Position numbers and translations under genes: made by a program | In this document: positions 18,553 through 27,250 of the stretch, piece by piece | Layout of the letters: each line of letters starts with the position of its first letter | Position numbering within the stretch: the first letter of the stretch is position 1 | The notes under the pieces: generated by a model | What the model was told of the DNA's origin: nothing | Databases searched by the model: none | Seen by the model: the letters and a program-made list of their open reading frames with translations, nothing else | Assembly (NCBI RefSeq): GCF_004134945.1 | Contig: NZ_SBAP01000004.1 | Span: 44,209-108,208, forward strand | Direction of reading: 5' to 3' | Source of the DNA: Fusobacterium_C necrophorum_A | Lineage (GTDB): Bacteria; Fusobacteriota; Fusobacteriia; Fusobacteriales; Fusobacteriaceae | DNA: 64,000 nt

Positions 18553-18583
18553 CTTCCCGCAAGTCTTTTGCGGGAAGATTTTT
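18553..18583 (+). terminator. Rho-independent terminator between mntP and nusB
   Basis: A perfect 10-bp stem, CTTCCCGCAA/TTGCGGGAAG (18553-18562 and 18568-18577), with a 5-base loop and then ATTTTTT. Confidence 0.9.
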
Positions 18584-18999
18584 TATTGTTTCATCTTAAT
18601 TACCTTTGCCAAAACTCCGTTAATAAACTCATGTGTTTTCACATCTCCGTATATTTTAGCAATTTCCACCGCTTCATTTACAATGATTTCCACAGGAAGA
18701 TCTTCAAAATACATTTCATAAACAGCCAGTTTCAAAAGACTTTTTTCCACATATCCAATTCTTGAAAAATCCCAATCCGTCATGGCAGCTTGAATATTTT
18801 TTTCAAGCTCTCCCTTATGCTCTGCCAATCCTTTTCGGTATCGCTCCAGGAACACTTTTGTCACTTCGTCCTTCTCAATTTCTTCTCGTAAAGAAGAATG
18901 CTCGAAAGCCTCTTCCATAGAATTTCCCTGTATTTCTGTTTGAAATATCCATTTAAAAAGTTCTTCTCTTGCTTCTCGTCTTGTCATCTTTTTTCTCAA
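18583..18999 (-). CDS. nusB: Transcription antitermination factor NusB
   Basis: A 138-residue all-helical RNA-binding protein of the NusB family: RREAREELFKWIFQ at the N-terminus and the conserved late block EIIVNEAVEIAKIYGDVKTHEFINGVL. It works with NusE in rRNA antitermination. It overlaps the DUF2273 gene by four bases and ends an operon with asp23 and amaP genes. Confidence 0.93.
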   Translation of the reverse strand: MRKKMTRREAREELFKWIFQTEIQGNSMEEAFEHSSLREEIEKDEVTKVFLERYRKGLAEHKGELEKNIQAAMTDWDFSRIGYVEKSLLKLAVYEMYFEDLPVEIIVNEAVEIAKIYGDVKTHEFINGVLAKVIKMKQ

Positions 19000-19220
19000 T
19001 CCTCTTTTAATTTTTCTAATATTTTTCTTTTTATCTTCTTTTGAATCTTAAAATCGCCCAGTTTATATCCTAAGATAGAACAAAGGCATACAAATAACAT
19101 AGGGAAAAATCCAAACTGTAACCATAAAACTCCAATGAAAAATCCAAAAAATCCCCCGATATATTTCCGATAATTTTGGCTCATATGTAAGACAAATCTT
19201 GCAATGTATTCTTCTAACAT
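18996..19220 (-). CDS. DUF2273-family small membrane protein
   Basis: A 74-residue protein with two hydrophobic segments (about residues 22-38 and 39-52) and a strongly basic tail. Its position between the amaP-like gene and nusB, next to asp23, and its size match the DUF2273 proteins of Firmicutes stress-envelope operons. No molecular function is known. Confidence 0.7.
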   Translation of the reverse strand: MLEEYIARFVLHMSQNYRKYIGGFFGFFIGVLWLQFGFFPMLFVCLCSILGYKLGDFKIQKKIKRKILEKLKED

Positions 19221-19221
19221 C

Positions 19222-19758
19222 TTACTTCACCTCTTCTTCAGAAACTTCCGCTTTGGCTTCTTTCTGCACTGCCATATTGCTCAAATGCACTTTGATTTTT
19301 TTGATTTGAATTCCGAGTTTATCTTGTACCTCTTCCATGATCTTACTTTGAATTTCTTGAATACTGTCCGTCACATTCTTATATAAAATCATATCCATTT
19401 TTGCATCAATGAAAATACCCTTTCTTTTGTTATGACTTCTTACCTTCGTACTTTGTACCGGAAAATTCTTCTGCAATACTTCCACCACATACTTATTGAT
19501 GGTGGACGCTGCAATAACCACTGTCCCGTTTGGAGTTTCCACTTGATAATCTTTATTCCTTTCAAATTTCGTCATCAATTTATATACCGCCAAAAGAACG
19601 TATAGGACAGATAATGCCAAAATAGCAGTTTCCAACATAAAAGAGGAAATGGTAATATATTTGCTAATCAAACTTGGAAGTACCAGGTAAACAATATTGA
19701 AAATTCCGATGCAAAAAATTCCCAGCCACGCTAGAAAGAATAAAATTTTTTTACCCAT
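19222..19758 (-). CDS. amaP: AmaP-like membrane anchor for Asp23
   Basis: 178 residues with two membrane helices in the first 65 residues, followed by an Asp23-like soluble domain (VETPNGTVVIAASTINKYVVEVLQKN) and an acidic tail. This layout is that of alkaline-shock-response membrane anchor AmaP, which tethers Asp23 to the inner face of the membrane. It follows the asp23 gene after an attenuator-like hairpin and abuts the DUF2273 gene by one base. Confidence 0.82.
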   Translation of the reverse strand: MGKKILFFLAWLGIFCIGIFNIVYLVLPSLISKYITISSFMLETAILALSVLYVLLAVYKLMTKFERNKDYQVETPNGTVVIAASTINKYVVEVLQKNFPVQSTKVRSHNKRKGIFIDAKMDMILYKNVTDSIQEIQSKIMEEVQDKLGIQIKKIKVHLSNMAVQKEAKAEVSEEEVK

Positions 19759-19773
19759 AATATCCTCCTCTAT

Positions 19774-19798
19774 AAAAAGAGGCGTTATGAAACGCCTC
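19774..19798 (-). terminator. Hairpin terminator/attenuator between asp23 and amaP
   Basis: On the minus strand GAGGCGTT, TCAT, AACGCCTC is followed by TTTTTAT. The perfect 8-bp GC-rich stem with a T tail lies within the operon, so it probably lowers amaP/nusB expression relative to asp23. Confidence 0.75.
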
Positions 19799-19806
19799 CT
19801 ATTTTA

Positions 19807-20169
19807 TTATAAGTCTTCTTCTAAAATCGGTTCTTCTCTGTCCATCACATTTTGTACATAAACATTGACCTCTACTACTTTTAAACCACTTAAATCAGAA
19901 ACCGTTTTCAACACAGCTTCTTGAACCGCCTGTGCCACAATCGGAATTTTATATCCATATTCCACAACAACATACACTTCAATACTGCATTCTTTTTCTC
20001 CAACTTCCACTTTCACTCCGTTGGTAAGTCGTTTCTTTCCAAGCATTTTGCTAACTTCATCCACAACTCCGCCGGCAAGTTTGTAGATTCCCTCTACTTC
20101 AGAAGCGGCTTTCGCTGCGATTGTCTTAATAACCTCGTCTGCTATTCTAATATTTCCTAATTCGCTCAT
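19807..20169 (-). CDS. asp23: Asp23/Gls24 family envelope stress protein
   Basis: A 120-residue protein from the ATG at 20169 (MSELGNIRIADEVIKTIAAK), which follows GGAGG by 8 bases; a longer frame upstream would include the ribosome site. It carries the family pattern GNIRIADEVIKTIAAKAASEVEGIYKLAGG and ECSIEVYVVVEYGYKIPIVAQAVQ. Asp23 is an abundant membrane-associated protein linked to cell-envelope homeostasis in Firmicutes. The sequence directly supports the family only. Confidence 0.9.
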   Translation of the reverse strand: MSELGNIRIADEVIKTIAAKAASEVEGIYKLAGGVVDEVSKMLGKKRLTNGVKVEVGEKECSIEVYVVVEYGYKIPIVAQAVQEAVLKTVSDLSGLKVVEVNVYVQNVMDREEPILEEDL

Positions 20170-20200
20170 GCAAAACACCTCCACATTTGTTATTACTACT

Positions 20201-20229
20201 ATTATAACTTATTTTCTTGGAAAAAACTA
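20201..20229 (-). promoter_or_regulatory. Candidate promoter of asp23
   Basis: A perfect TATAAT (minus strand, 20206-20201) sits 31 bases before the asp23 start. The -35 about 17 bases upstream (TAGTTT) is weak. Confidence 0.5.
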
Positions 20230-20237
20230 TTCCTTTT

Positions 20238-21581
20238 TTATTTTCCTGAAAAATTTTCTTCCATAAAAGCTGTCGTGACGTTTCCTTTTTGATAATTTTC
20301 ATTCTCCAGTACTTCTAAATAAAAAGGAATTGTAGTTTCCACTCCCTCTATGACATATTCTGACAAAGCTCGTTTCATTTTCGCAATCGCTTCCTGTCGA
20401 TTGACTCCAAAAGCAATTATTTTTCCTATCATGGAATCATAATAAGGACTGATTTCATATCCTGCATAGCTATGAGAATCGACTCGAATTCCATTCCCTC
20501 CGGGAACGATATATTGTTGAATCACTCCGGGACTCGGTAAAAAATCCTTTGGACTTTCCGCATTGATACGACACTCAATGGCATGCCCGAAAACGGCTAC
20601 ATCCTGCTGTTTGATATTTAATTTTTCTCCTGCCGCCAAACGAATTTGTAGTTGAATAATATCAATTCCCGTCACCAGCTCCGTTACTGTATGCTCCACT
20701 TGTACCCGAGTATTCATTTCCATAAAATAGTATTGATTGTTTTTATCCACTAAAAATTCCAAAGTCCCGGCAGAATTATATTGAATGGCCTTTGCCAAAC
20801 GAACCGCCGCTTCTCCCATTTCATTCTGTATCTTAAAAGGAACGGAAAAAGCGGGGGCTTCTTCGATCATTTTTTGATGTCGTCTTTGAATGGAACAATC
20901 TCTTGTGCTCAAGTGAATCACATTCCCATAGTTATCTCCTAAAATTTGTACTTCCACATGCCTAGGTTCTTCAATATATTTTTCAATATAGACATCTCCA
21001 TTTCCAAAAGCGGCCAGAGCTTCCTGTTGAGCTGCCGCCATATTTTCTCGAAGTTCTTCCTCGGAAAAAGCAATTCTCATTCCCTTTCCTCCTCCACCGG
21101 CAGTTGCCTTAATCATAACGGGATAGTGAATTTCTTCCTCTACTTTTTTCACCGCCTCTTCCACAGTTTGTAAAATTCCCGTTCCTCTGGACACCGGCAC
21201 CTCATTCGCAATAGCGGTTGCCCTTGCGGTTGCCTTATCTCCCATATTTTGAATACAATCAACTCTGGGACCGATAAAGGTAATATCATGACTCATACAA
21301 ATTTCTGCAAATTTTGCATTTTCCGACAAAAATCCATATCCCGGATGAATGGCATCCGCTCCTGTCGCTTCTGCTGCCGCCATGATGTTCGGAATTTTCA
21401 AGTAAGAATCCGTGCTGGCATTTCCTCCAATACACACTGCCTCATCTGCCAATCGAACATGCAAACTGTCTCGATCCGCTTCGGAATAAACGGCGACCGT
21501 TTTTATATTTAACTCTTTGGCGGCTCGAATGATTCTAACAGCAATTTCACCACGATTTGCCACTAATATTTTTTGAAACAT
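20238..21581 (-). CDS. accC: Biotin carboxylase subunit of acetyl-CoA carboxylase
   Basis: A 447-residue ATP-grasp enzyme that carboxylates biotin on its carrier protein. Diagnostic motifs are ILVANRGEIAVRIIRAA at the N-terminus, the glycine-rich ATP loop KATAGGGGKGMR, and the catalytic block FMEMNTRVQVEHTVTE. The length is standard and nothing looks damaged. It lies just after the BCCP-like gene, which lacks the biotinyl lysine, so its biotin partner may be encoded elsewhere. Confidence 0.95.
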   Translation of the reverse strand: MFQKILVANRGEIAVRIIRAAKELNIKTVAVYSEADRDSLHVRLADEAVCIGGNASTDSYLKIPNIMAAAEATGADAIHPGYGFLSENAKFAEICMSHDITFIGPRVDCIQNMGDKATARATAIANEVPVSRGTGILQTVEEAVKKVEEEIHYPVMIKATAGGGGKGMRIAFSEEELRENMAAAQQEALAAFGNGDVYIEKYIEEPRHVEVQILGDNYGNVIHLSTRDCSIQRRHQKMIEEAPAFSVPFKIQNEMGEAAVRLAKAIQYNSAGTLEFLVDKNNQYYFMEMNTRVQVEHTVTELVTGIDIIQLQIRLAAGEKLNIKQQDVAVFGHAIECRINAESPKDFLPSPGVIQQYIVPGGNGIRVDSHSYAGYEISPYYDSMIGKIIAFGVNRQEAIAKMKRALSEYVIEGVETTIPFYLEVLENENYQKGNVTTAFMEENFSGK

Positions 21582-21604
21582 TTTTTCCTCCTGCTTCTGT
21601 CCTT

Positions 21605-22012
21605 CTATTCTTGTATTTTAATCAATTTTTTTCCGTAATCAATAACATCTCCATTGTTTACTAAAATCTCTTCTATCACTCCGGAAAACTTGGAAATCAA
21701 AGGAGTAGAAATTCCAATGCTCGTTACATAACCTATGGTATCCCCAACTTTCAACTCTTCTCCGACTTCAATATACGCCTTTCCATTTTCTCCTAAGAAA
21801 AAGTACTTTCCTATTCCTTCGGAAATGACATATTTACTTGTATCCGCTTTCTCTCTTTCTCTTTGCTTGCTTCGCTCTTTCTTCTTCTCTTTGACACCGG
21901 AAGCGGCTGTCAAGGTAATTTTTCCCTGCTCTCCCTCATAGGACAACTCTTCCAGTTGATATCGATTCAGTATTTTCATCATCTCTTCAATGCTGTGATG
22001 ATCTAATTTCAT
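21605..22012 (-). CDS. accB: BCCP-like biotin/lipoyl-domain protein lacking the biotinylation lysine
   Basis: A 135-residue protein in the accB position. The N-terminal region (IEEMMKILNRYQLEELSYEG), the basic linker and the C-terminal half-barrel resemble AccB. The C-terminal domain aligns without gaps to BCCP (KVGDT at one end, SGVIEEILVNNGDVIDYGKKL at the other). Where BCCP has EAMKM, this protein has TSIGI, so the lysine that carries biotin is a glycine. It therefore cannot be a conventional biotin carrier as read. It may be a scaffold, a regulatory paralogue or a diverged domain. It is followed at 23 bases by accC. Confidence 0.8.
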   Translation of the reverse strand: MKLDHHSIEEMMKILNRYQLEELSYEGEQGKITLTAASGVKEKKKERSKQREREKADTSKYVISEGIGKYFFLGENGKAYIEVGEELKVGDTIGYVTSIGISTPLISKFSGVIEEILVNNGDVIDYGKKLIKIQE

Positions 22013-22034
22013 GTTGTATCCTCCTCATCTATAA

Positions 22035-25000
22035 TTATGATTCTTTCCATCTTATCTTAACTCTATTTTTTCCGATAATTTGACTCATCTCCTCGAAAAA
22101 AGAGAGATTCAAATGAATGCTAAAAGAGCTTTTTCGTAATTTTTTCCCTTCTTTTCCTTGAAGAGCAAAATATAATTCATGATTTCCCCCTCGATATTGC
22201 AAAAGACTTTCTTTCAATTGACGATAATGCCCCATATCCTCTTCCAAAATATGAAGATATACCTTTAGACTGCTCTGAGCCAAAAAATGTTCAAAAGAAA
22301 ATAATTTTTGCACGATAATTTTTTTGCTCTCTTCTCCTCGAAAATAATCTGTTTGCACTTTTCCTCTTAAAAATACAATAGTCCTATCCAATAAAAGAAA
22401 GCCGCTCTCCTGATAAATTTTTGGAAAAATGACCGTAGGAATTTGTCCTTGATAGTTTTCCAAATCGGCAAATGCCATAGGATCCCCTTTTTTAGTTCTC
22501 GTTTTCTTCAAATTCTGTACAATTCCATAAAGCCAAACTTCTTTTTCCGTATGTTCTTCCTTTAACACATTCAATTCATTAAACTCGAAACTGCGGTACA
22601 AACTTTCATATTTGTCCAAAGGATTGGCACTGACATAAAAGCCCAAAAACTCTTTTTCTTTTTCCAAAAGAATATCCATAGGATATTCCTCTAACTGAGG
22701 AAGAGAAAATTGGATTAAATTTTTCTTGGAATCCCCGAATAAATTCATCTGTTGAATATCATCCGCCTTGGATTTTCTCTGTACATAGTCCAGAACCTTA
22801 TCCAAGCTTTCTATTTTTTCATGTCGATTTCCCGGCAAAGAATCCAAGGCTCCCGCATAGATAAATGCTTCCAAACCCTTTTTGTTCAAGCCCTCTTTTC
22901 GCATTCTTTCCACAAAATCCTCATAGGATAGGAATTTTCCTCTTTTTTCCTTTTCTTCCTTAATTTTTTCTGAAATTCCGGTTCCCACATTTTTAATCGC
23001 AGATAAAGCAAATAAAATTTTATCTTCCTTGACAACGAAGCGAGAAGACGGAAATTGTACATCCGGAGTTTGAATTTCCACGCCATGTGCCTTTGCATCT
23101 GCAAAATAGAACGAAATTTTATCAATATCGGAAATTTCAGAACTAAGTAAAGCAGCATAAAAATATTTCGGATAATGAGCTTTGAAATATGCGGTCCAAT
23201 ATGCAATCAAAGCATAGGCGGCTGAATGTGATTTATTGAATCCATAGCCTGCAAACTTATCAATCAGATCAAAAATTTCTTCCGCTTTTTCTCTCTCATA
23301 TCCTTTTTTTATCGATCTTTCAATAAATTTGGAGCGATTTTCATGCATAATTTCCACATTTTTTTTCCCCATAGCACGACGCAGCAAATCCGCTTCTCCC
23401 AAACTATAATCCGCCATGATGTTGGCAATTTTCATCACTTGTTCCTGATAAAGAATCACTCCGTAAGTTTCTTCCAACACTTCTTGTAAACTGGCATGAG
23501 GATAGATAATTTCTTTTTTTCCATGCTTGCGATCAATAAAGTCATCCACCATTCCGGAGCCCAAAGGTCCCGGACGATAGAGAGACAACAATGCTATAAT
23601 ATCTCCGAATGAATTCGGTTTTAAACGCTTTAAAATGCTGCGAAGCCCTCTGGATTCCATTTGAAAGACTCCAAAACTGTCTCCTTTGGAAAGCATATCG
23701 TATACTTTTTCATCTTGTAAGGAAATCTCGGCTAATACTATTTTTTTATCGGTATTTTCTTCTATATAATCCTGCGTCCTTTGAAGAATGGTAAGCGTTC
23801 TAAGTCCTAAAAAATCAATTTTTAATAGACCCAACTCTTCCAATTCTTTCATTTGGTATTGGGTCGACACAATGCCATTTTTTGAATCTGCATAGAGAGG
23901 AACACTCTCTGTCAAGGATTTTTTCGTAATTAACACTCCGGCAGCATGGGTGGAAATATGCCTTACTTTGTTTTCAATCCTCATGGCGGTATTGATCACA
24001 TTTTTGAGTTCCACATCCTGCTGATACATTGTTTTTAAGTCAATATTCTCCTCCAAAACTTCCCGTAAGGACGCAAACATCGGAATACATTTGGCGGCCT
24101 TATCAATTTTGGAAAGTTCCACTTCCATGACTCTTCCCACATCCCGAATCGCCGCTCGTGCCTTAAGAGTTCCGAAGGTAGAAATTTGTGCTACCTTGTC
24201 CTGTCCGTATTTTTGAACCACATAATCAATAATTTCCTGTCTTCGCTCTTGACAAATATCAATATCAATGTCCGGCATGGAAATTCTTTCGGGATTTAAA
24301 AAACGCTCAAAAATCAAATGATATTCCAAAGGATCCAATTGCGTAATTTCTAAAGCATAGGCAACTAAACTTCCGGCAGCCGATCCTCTTCCGGGACCAA
24401 TCGGAATCTTCTTCTTTCTGGCAAAGGCAATAAAATCCCATACGACAACAAAATATCCGGCGTAACCCATTTTATTGATAATGGACAATTCATATTCCGC
24501 TCTTTCCACAATTGCCTCATCCAAACCTCGCGGGTATCTTTTTGCCAAGCCCTCATAGGTCAATTTTTTCAAATATTCTTCCAAGCTGGCAATTCCCTCC
24601 GGCAGCGTATAATCCGGAAATTGAAATTCGTGCATCGGAATCCACAGCTGACAACGCTTGGCTATTTCTACAGAATTTTGAATCGCCTCCGCATATTGTT
24701 CCCCCAGCATAGCATACATTTCTTCATAACTTTTTAAGTACAAATCCTGCATTTCAATTCTCATTCTTTTTTCATCCGAAATATGAGAACCGGTTTGAAT
24801 ACACAGGATAACATCCTGCAACAAATGTTCTCCCTTGTTGACATAGTGCGTATCGTTGGTTGCAACCAAAGGAATCTGTAATTTTTTTCCTAAAGCATAC
24901 AATGCTTCATTCACTTGTCTCTGTTCTTTCTCTTCATGTGCCTGGACTTCCAAATAAAAATTTTCCTTTCCGAAAATATCCTGATATTCTCGAATACAAG

Positions 25001-25460
25001 CCTCTATCTTAGACTCTTCCGCTCCTTCCAAAATATAAGAAGCGATTTCTCCATTCAAACAGGCGGAAAGAGCAAGAATCCCTTTGGAATACTTTCGAAG
25101 AAGCTCCTTGTCAATTCTCGGTTTATAATAAAAGCCCTCTAAATAGGCAAGAGAAGACAGGCGCATTAAATTTTGATAGCCTTCATAGTTTTCCGCCAAT
25201 AAAATCAAATGAAAATTTCGACCTTTTTTTTCTTCCAAAGGAAATTCACTGAGATATACTTCCACTCCAATGATGGCTTTCAATCCATATTTTTGAGCTT
25301 TTTGATAAAATTCCAAAGCTCCGAACATATTTCCATGATCCGTGATTGCAATGGCTTTCATTCGCAAAGCCTTGGCTCGTTTCATATAATCTTCGATTTT
25401 CCCCACACCATCCAGCAAACTATATTCCGTATGTAAATGTAAATGAACGAAATCTCCCAT
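22035..25460 (-). CDS. dnaE: DNA polymerase III alpha subunit (DnaE1)
   Basis: The replicative polymerase, about 1141 residues from the ATG at 25460 (MGDFVHLHLHTEYSLLDGVG), which follows AAGGAG by 7 bases. The N-terminal PHP domain begins HLHTEYSLLDG. The palm catalytic aspartates lie in PDIDIDICQERR. GPGRGSAAGSLVAYAL and FNKSHSAAYALIAYWTAYFKA are typical DnaE blocks, and an OB domain lies near the C-terminus. The size is that of DnaE1 rather than PolC. It overlaps no neighbour if the 25460 start is used. Confidence 0.96.
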   Translation of the reverse strand: MGDFVHLHLHTEYSLLDGVGKIEDYMKRAKALRMKAIAITDHGNMFGALEFYQKAQKYGLKAIIGVEVYLSEFPLEEKKGRNFHLILLAENYEGYQNLMRLSSLAYLEGFYYKPRIDKELLRKYSKGILALSACLNGEIASYILEGAEESKIEACIREYQDIFGKENFYLEVQAHEEKEQRQVNEALYALGKKLQIPLVATNDTHYVNKGEHLLQDVILCIQTGSHISDEKRMRIEMQDLYLKSYEEMYAMLGEQYAEAIQNSVEIAKRCQLWIPMHEFQFPDYTLPEGIASLEEYLKKLTYEGLAKRYPRGLDEAIVERAEYELSIINKMGYAGYFVVVWDFIAFARKKKIPIGPGRGSAAGSLVAYALEITQLDPLEYHLIFERFLNPERISMPDIDIDICQERRQEIIDYVVQKYGQDKVAQISTFGTLKARAAIRDVGRVMEVELSKIDKAAKCIPMFASLREVLEENIDLKTMYQQDVELKNVINTAMRIENKVRHISTHAAGVLITKKSLTESVPLYADSKNGIVSTQYQMKELEELGLLKIDFLGLRTLTILQRTQDYIEENTDKKIVLAEISLQDEKVYDMLSKGDSFGVFQMESRGLRSILKRLKPNSFGDIIALLSLYRPGPLGSGMVDDFIDRKHGKKEIIYPHASLQEVLEETYGVILYQEQVMKIANIMADYSLGEADLLRRAMGKKNVEIMHENRSKFIERSIKKGYEREKAEEIFDLIDKFAGYGFNKSHSAAYALIAYWTAYFKAHYPKYFYAALLSSEISDIDKISFYFADAKAHGVEIQTPDVQFPSSRFVVKEDKILFALSAIKNVGTGISEKIKEEKEKRGKFLSYEDFVERMRKEGLNKKGLEAFIYAGALDSLPGNRHEKIESLDKVLDYVQRKSKADDIQQMNLFGDSKKNLIQFSLPQLEEYPMDILLEKEKEFLGFYVSANPLDKYESLYRSFEFNELNVLKEEHTEKEVWLYGIVQNLKKTRTKKGDPMAFADLENYQGQIPTVIFPKIYQESGFLLLDRTIVFLRGKVQTDYFRGEESKKIIVQKLFSFEHFLAQSSLKVYLHILEEDMGHYRQLKESLLQYRGGNHELYFALQGKEGKKLRKSSFSIHLNLSFFEEMSQIIGKNRVKIRWKES

Positions 25461-25474
25461 GACAATCTCCTTCT

Positions 25475-27235
25475 CTACCAATTCATATAATACCCGTATT
25501 CCTTAAATAATTTGGATAAGGCTCCCATATCTTCTTCTTTTACCATAATATGATATTCCTCTCCGCGAAGAATGAATTCTTGAAATCTTTTGTCTTTGCT
25601 GACAATCGAAATCAGTTCCTTGTCTTCTTTCAGCTTTAAAACCCGATACTCCGGTTTCCATGAGATTGCTCTGCTTTTCACTGCCAATTCTTCCAGAAAA
25701 TCAATCCAAATTTGCGGTTTTAGCTCTGGAATTTTAGAATGAAATTCTTCAATCCGCTCTTGTAGAGAACCGTTTTCTTCCAAGCTTCTTAAAAAGCTCT
25801 CTTTGGTTACTTTGTACTTATTGTTCGCAATTTTCTGTCCGATTCTTTCCAAAAACATCGTTTTGGTAGGGGCATCTCCCAATAGAGTGATGATTAAATG
25901 TTCGTCGTCCAATAAAATCTCATTTTCTTCTGTCACTTTTTTAAATTCATACTCTTCCGTCTTTCCCAAGACATATTCCCCCAAGCGGGTCAAACGAATG
26001 TATTGTAAGCCGTCATACTTACTTAAATATCCATTTTTTAAATACAAATAGCTGTCTTCGTCAGGCATATTATAGTATAACTCAAAAATTCCCAAAGTCC
26101 CTAATAGAAAGAAAAAACTTTTTACAAAAGGAATGACAATATAATCACGATAACGATCATGATTGGTAATTCTCGTTCTCTCATAATTTGCCTCGTTAAT
26201 ATAAATATAATCTTTTACATCCTGAATATCAATCAACTCATAGAACTTATCCTGAAATAAAATGGATTTTACGATATTATCGACACTGACAAGCATTCCT
26301 GCTTCCAACTCCTCCAGAACTTCCAAAATACTCTGAATACATTTCTTAAGCTGCTCGGAATGCTGCCAAATATTTTTGACTCCCTTCAGAAAATTCAAAA
26401 ATAAGCCGGAATAACAGTAGCTCTCTTCTTTTACCAATTCCGTTGACAACAAATCCTGAACAATATTTTTAATATTGCTTGCTTGAAAGTAATCTTTTCT
26501 CTTATACTTTTCTTTGATTAGAAAAAAGAAGAGAGATAGGGTCTCGGTTTTCAAGTAATCCAAATCTTTCGCATCGACATAATATTCCGTGATATTACAA
26601 TACTTTTTCATGTTCAATTTGGATTCTTTCAAAATTTTTCCACTGCTGGAGAGAGCGATTCCTCCCTGTTCATAAAATTCGAAATATTTCGTCAAATTTT
26701 CCAAAATTTCCTGTTCATTATTTTCTTTTTTCATATATTTCGGAGAATGTACCGCCTGTAGATGTATTTCTTTCGGTTTTTTCATAAATTGTCGAATATA
26801 GCGTAAAATATCATAGTGTAATTCAAAGTAATCTCGATTTTTCGCATCCTTTGCCAATTTAAAAAAACTATACTTTCCGGATAGTTCTTTTAAAAATCGA
26901 TTTTCCTCCGAGTAGTATTTTTCTTTGTCTTCCACCGAAAGATAATAGCGTCCTCCCCAAGCCAAAGTTTCAAAAATATCCTGTATTTCTTTGTCCAAAG
27001 TGAAAAATAATTTTGGAAAGAGCTCTTCGGAACAATAGCATTCTTCCAATAAAGCTAAAAATACTTCCTTTTCTGTGGCAGGTCCTATCATGGAAATGGA
27101 AAAAACATCCAAGTCTTTTCCTATGTATCCCTCCGCAATCCAATCCAAAAAATACGCTTTATACAAACGAAATAAAGTTTCTCGTTGATAAAATTGGAAC
27201 ATGGCTTCCCGACATCGTTCTTTTTTTTGCTCCAT
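25475..27235 (-). CDS. Unrecognised 586-residue protein next to the SNF2 helicase
   Basis: I do not recognise a family. The protein is rich in Lys, Glu, Tyr and Phe, with no signal peptide or membrane segment, and appears mainly alpha-helical. A YIYINEANYERTRITNHDRYRD stretch in the middle and a C-terminal block around FILRGEEYHIMVKEED are the most distinctive parts. It starts 15 bases after the SNF2-fusion gene and ends just before dnaE, so it is probably co-transcribed with both. A role as a partner of the SNF2 protein is suggested by adjacency only. Confidence 0.6.
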   Translation of the reverse strand: MEQKKERCREAMFQFYQRETLFRLYKAYFLDWIAEGYIGKDLDVFSISMIGPATEKEVFLALLEECYCSEELFPKLFFTLDKEIQDIFETLAWGGRYYLSVEDKEKYYSEENRFLKELSGKYSFFKLAKDAKNRDYFELHYDILRYIRQFMKKPKEIHLQAVHSPKYMKKENNEQEILENLTKYFEFYEQGGIALSSSGKILKESKLNMKKYCNITEYYVDAKDLDYLKTETLSLFFFLIKEKYKRKDYFQASNIKNIVQDLLSTELVKEESYCYSGLFLNFLKGVKNIWQHSEQLKKCIQSILEVLEELEAGMLVSVDNIVKSILFQDKFYELIDIQDVKDYIYINEANYERTRITNHDRYRDYIVIPFVKSFFFLLGTLGIFELYYNMPDEDSYLYLKNGYLSKYDGLQYIRLTRLGEYVLGKTEEYEFKKVTEENEILLDDEHLIITLLGDAPTKTMFLERIGQKIANNKYKVTKESFLRSLEENGSLQERIEEFHSKIPELKPQIWIDFLEELAVKSRAISWKPEYRVLKLKEDKELISIVSKDKRFQEFILRGEEYHIMVKEEDMGALSKLFKEYGYYMNW

Positions 27236-27250
27236 AGTACTACCTTTCTT

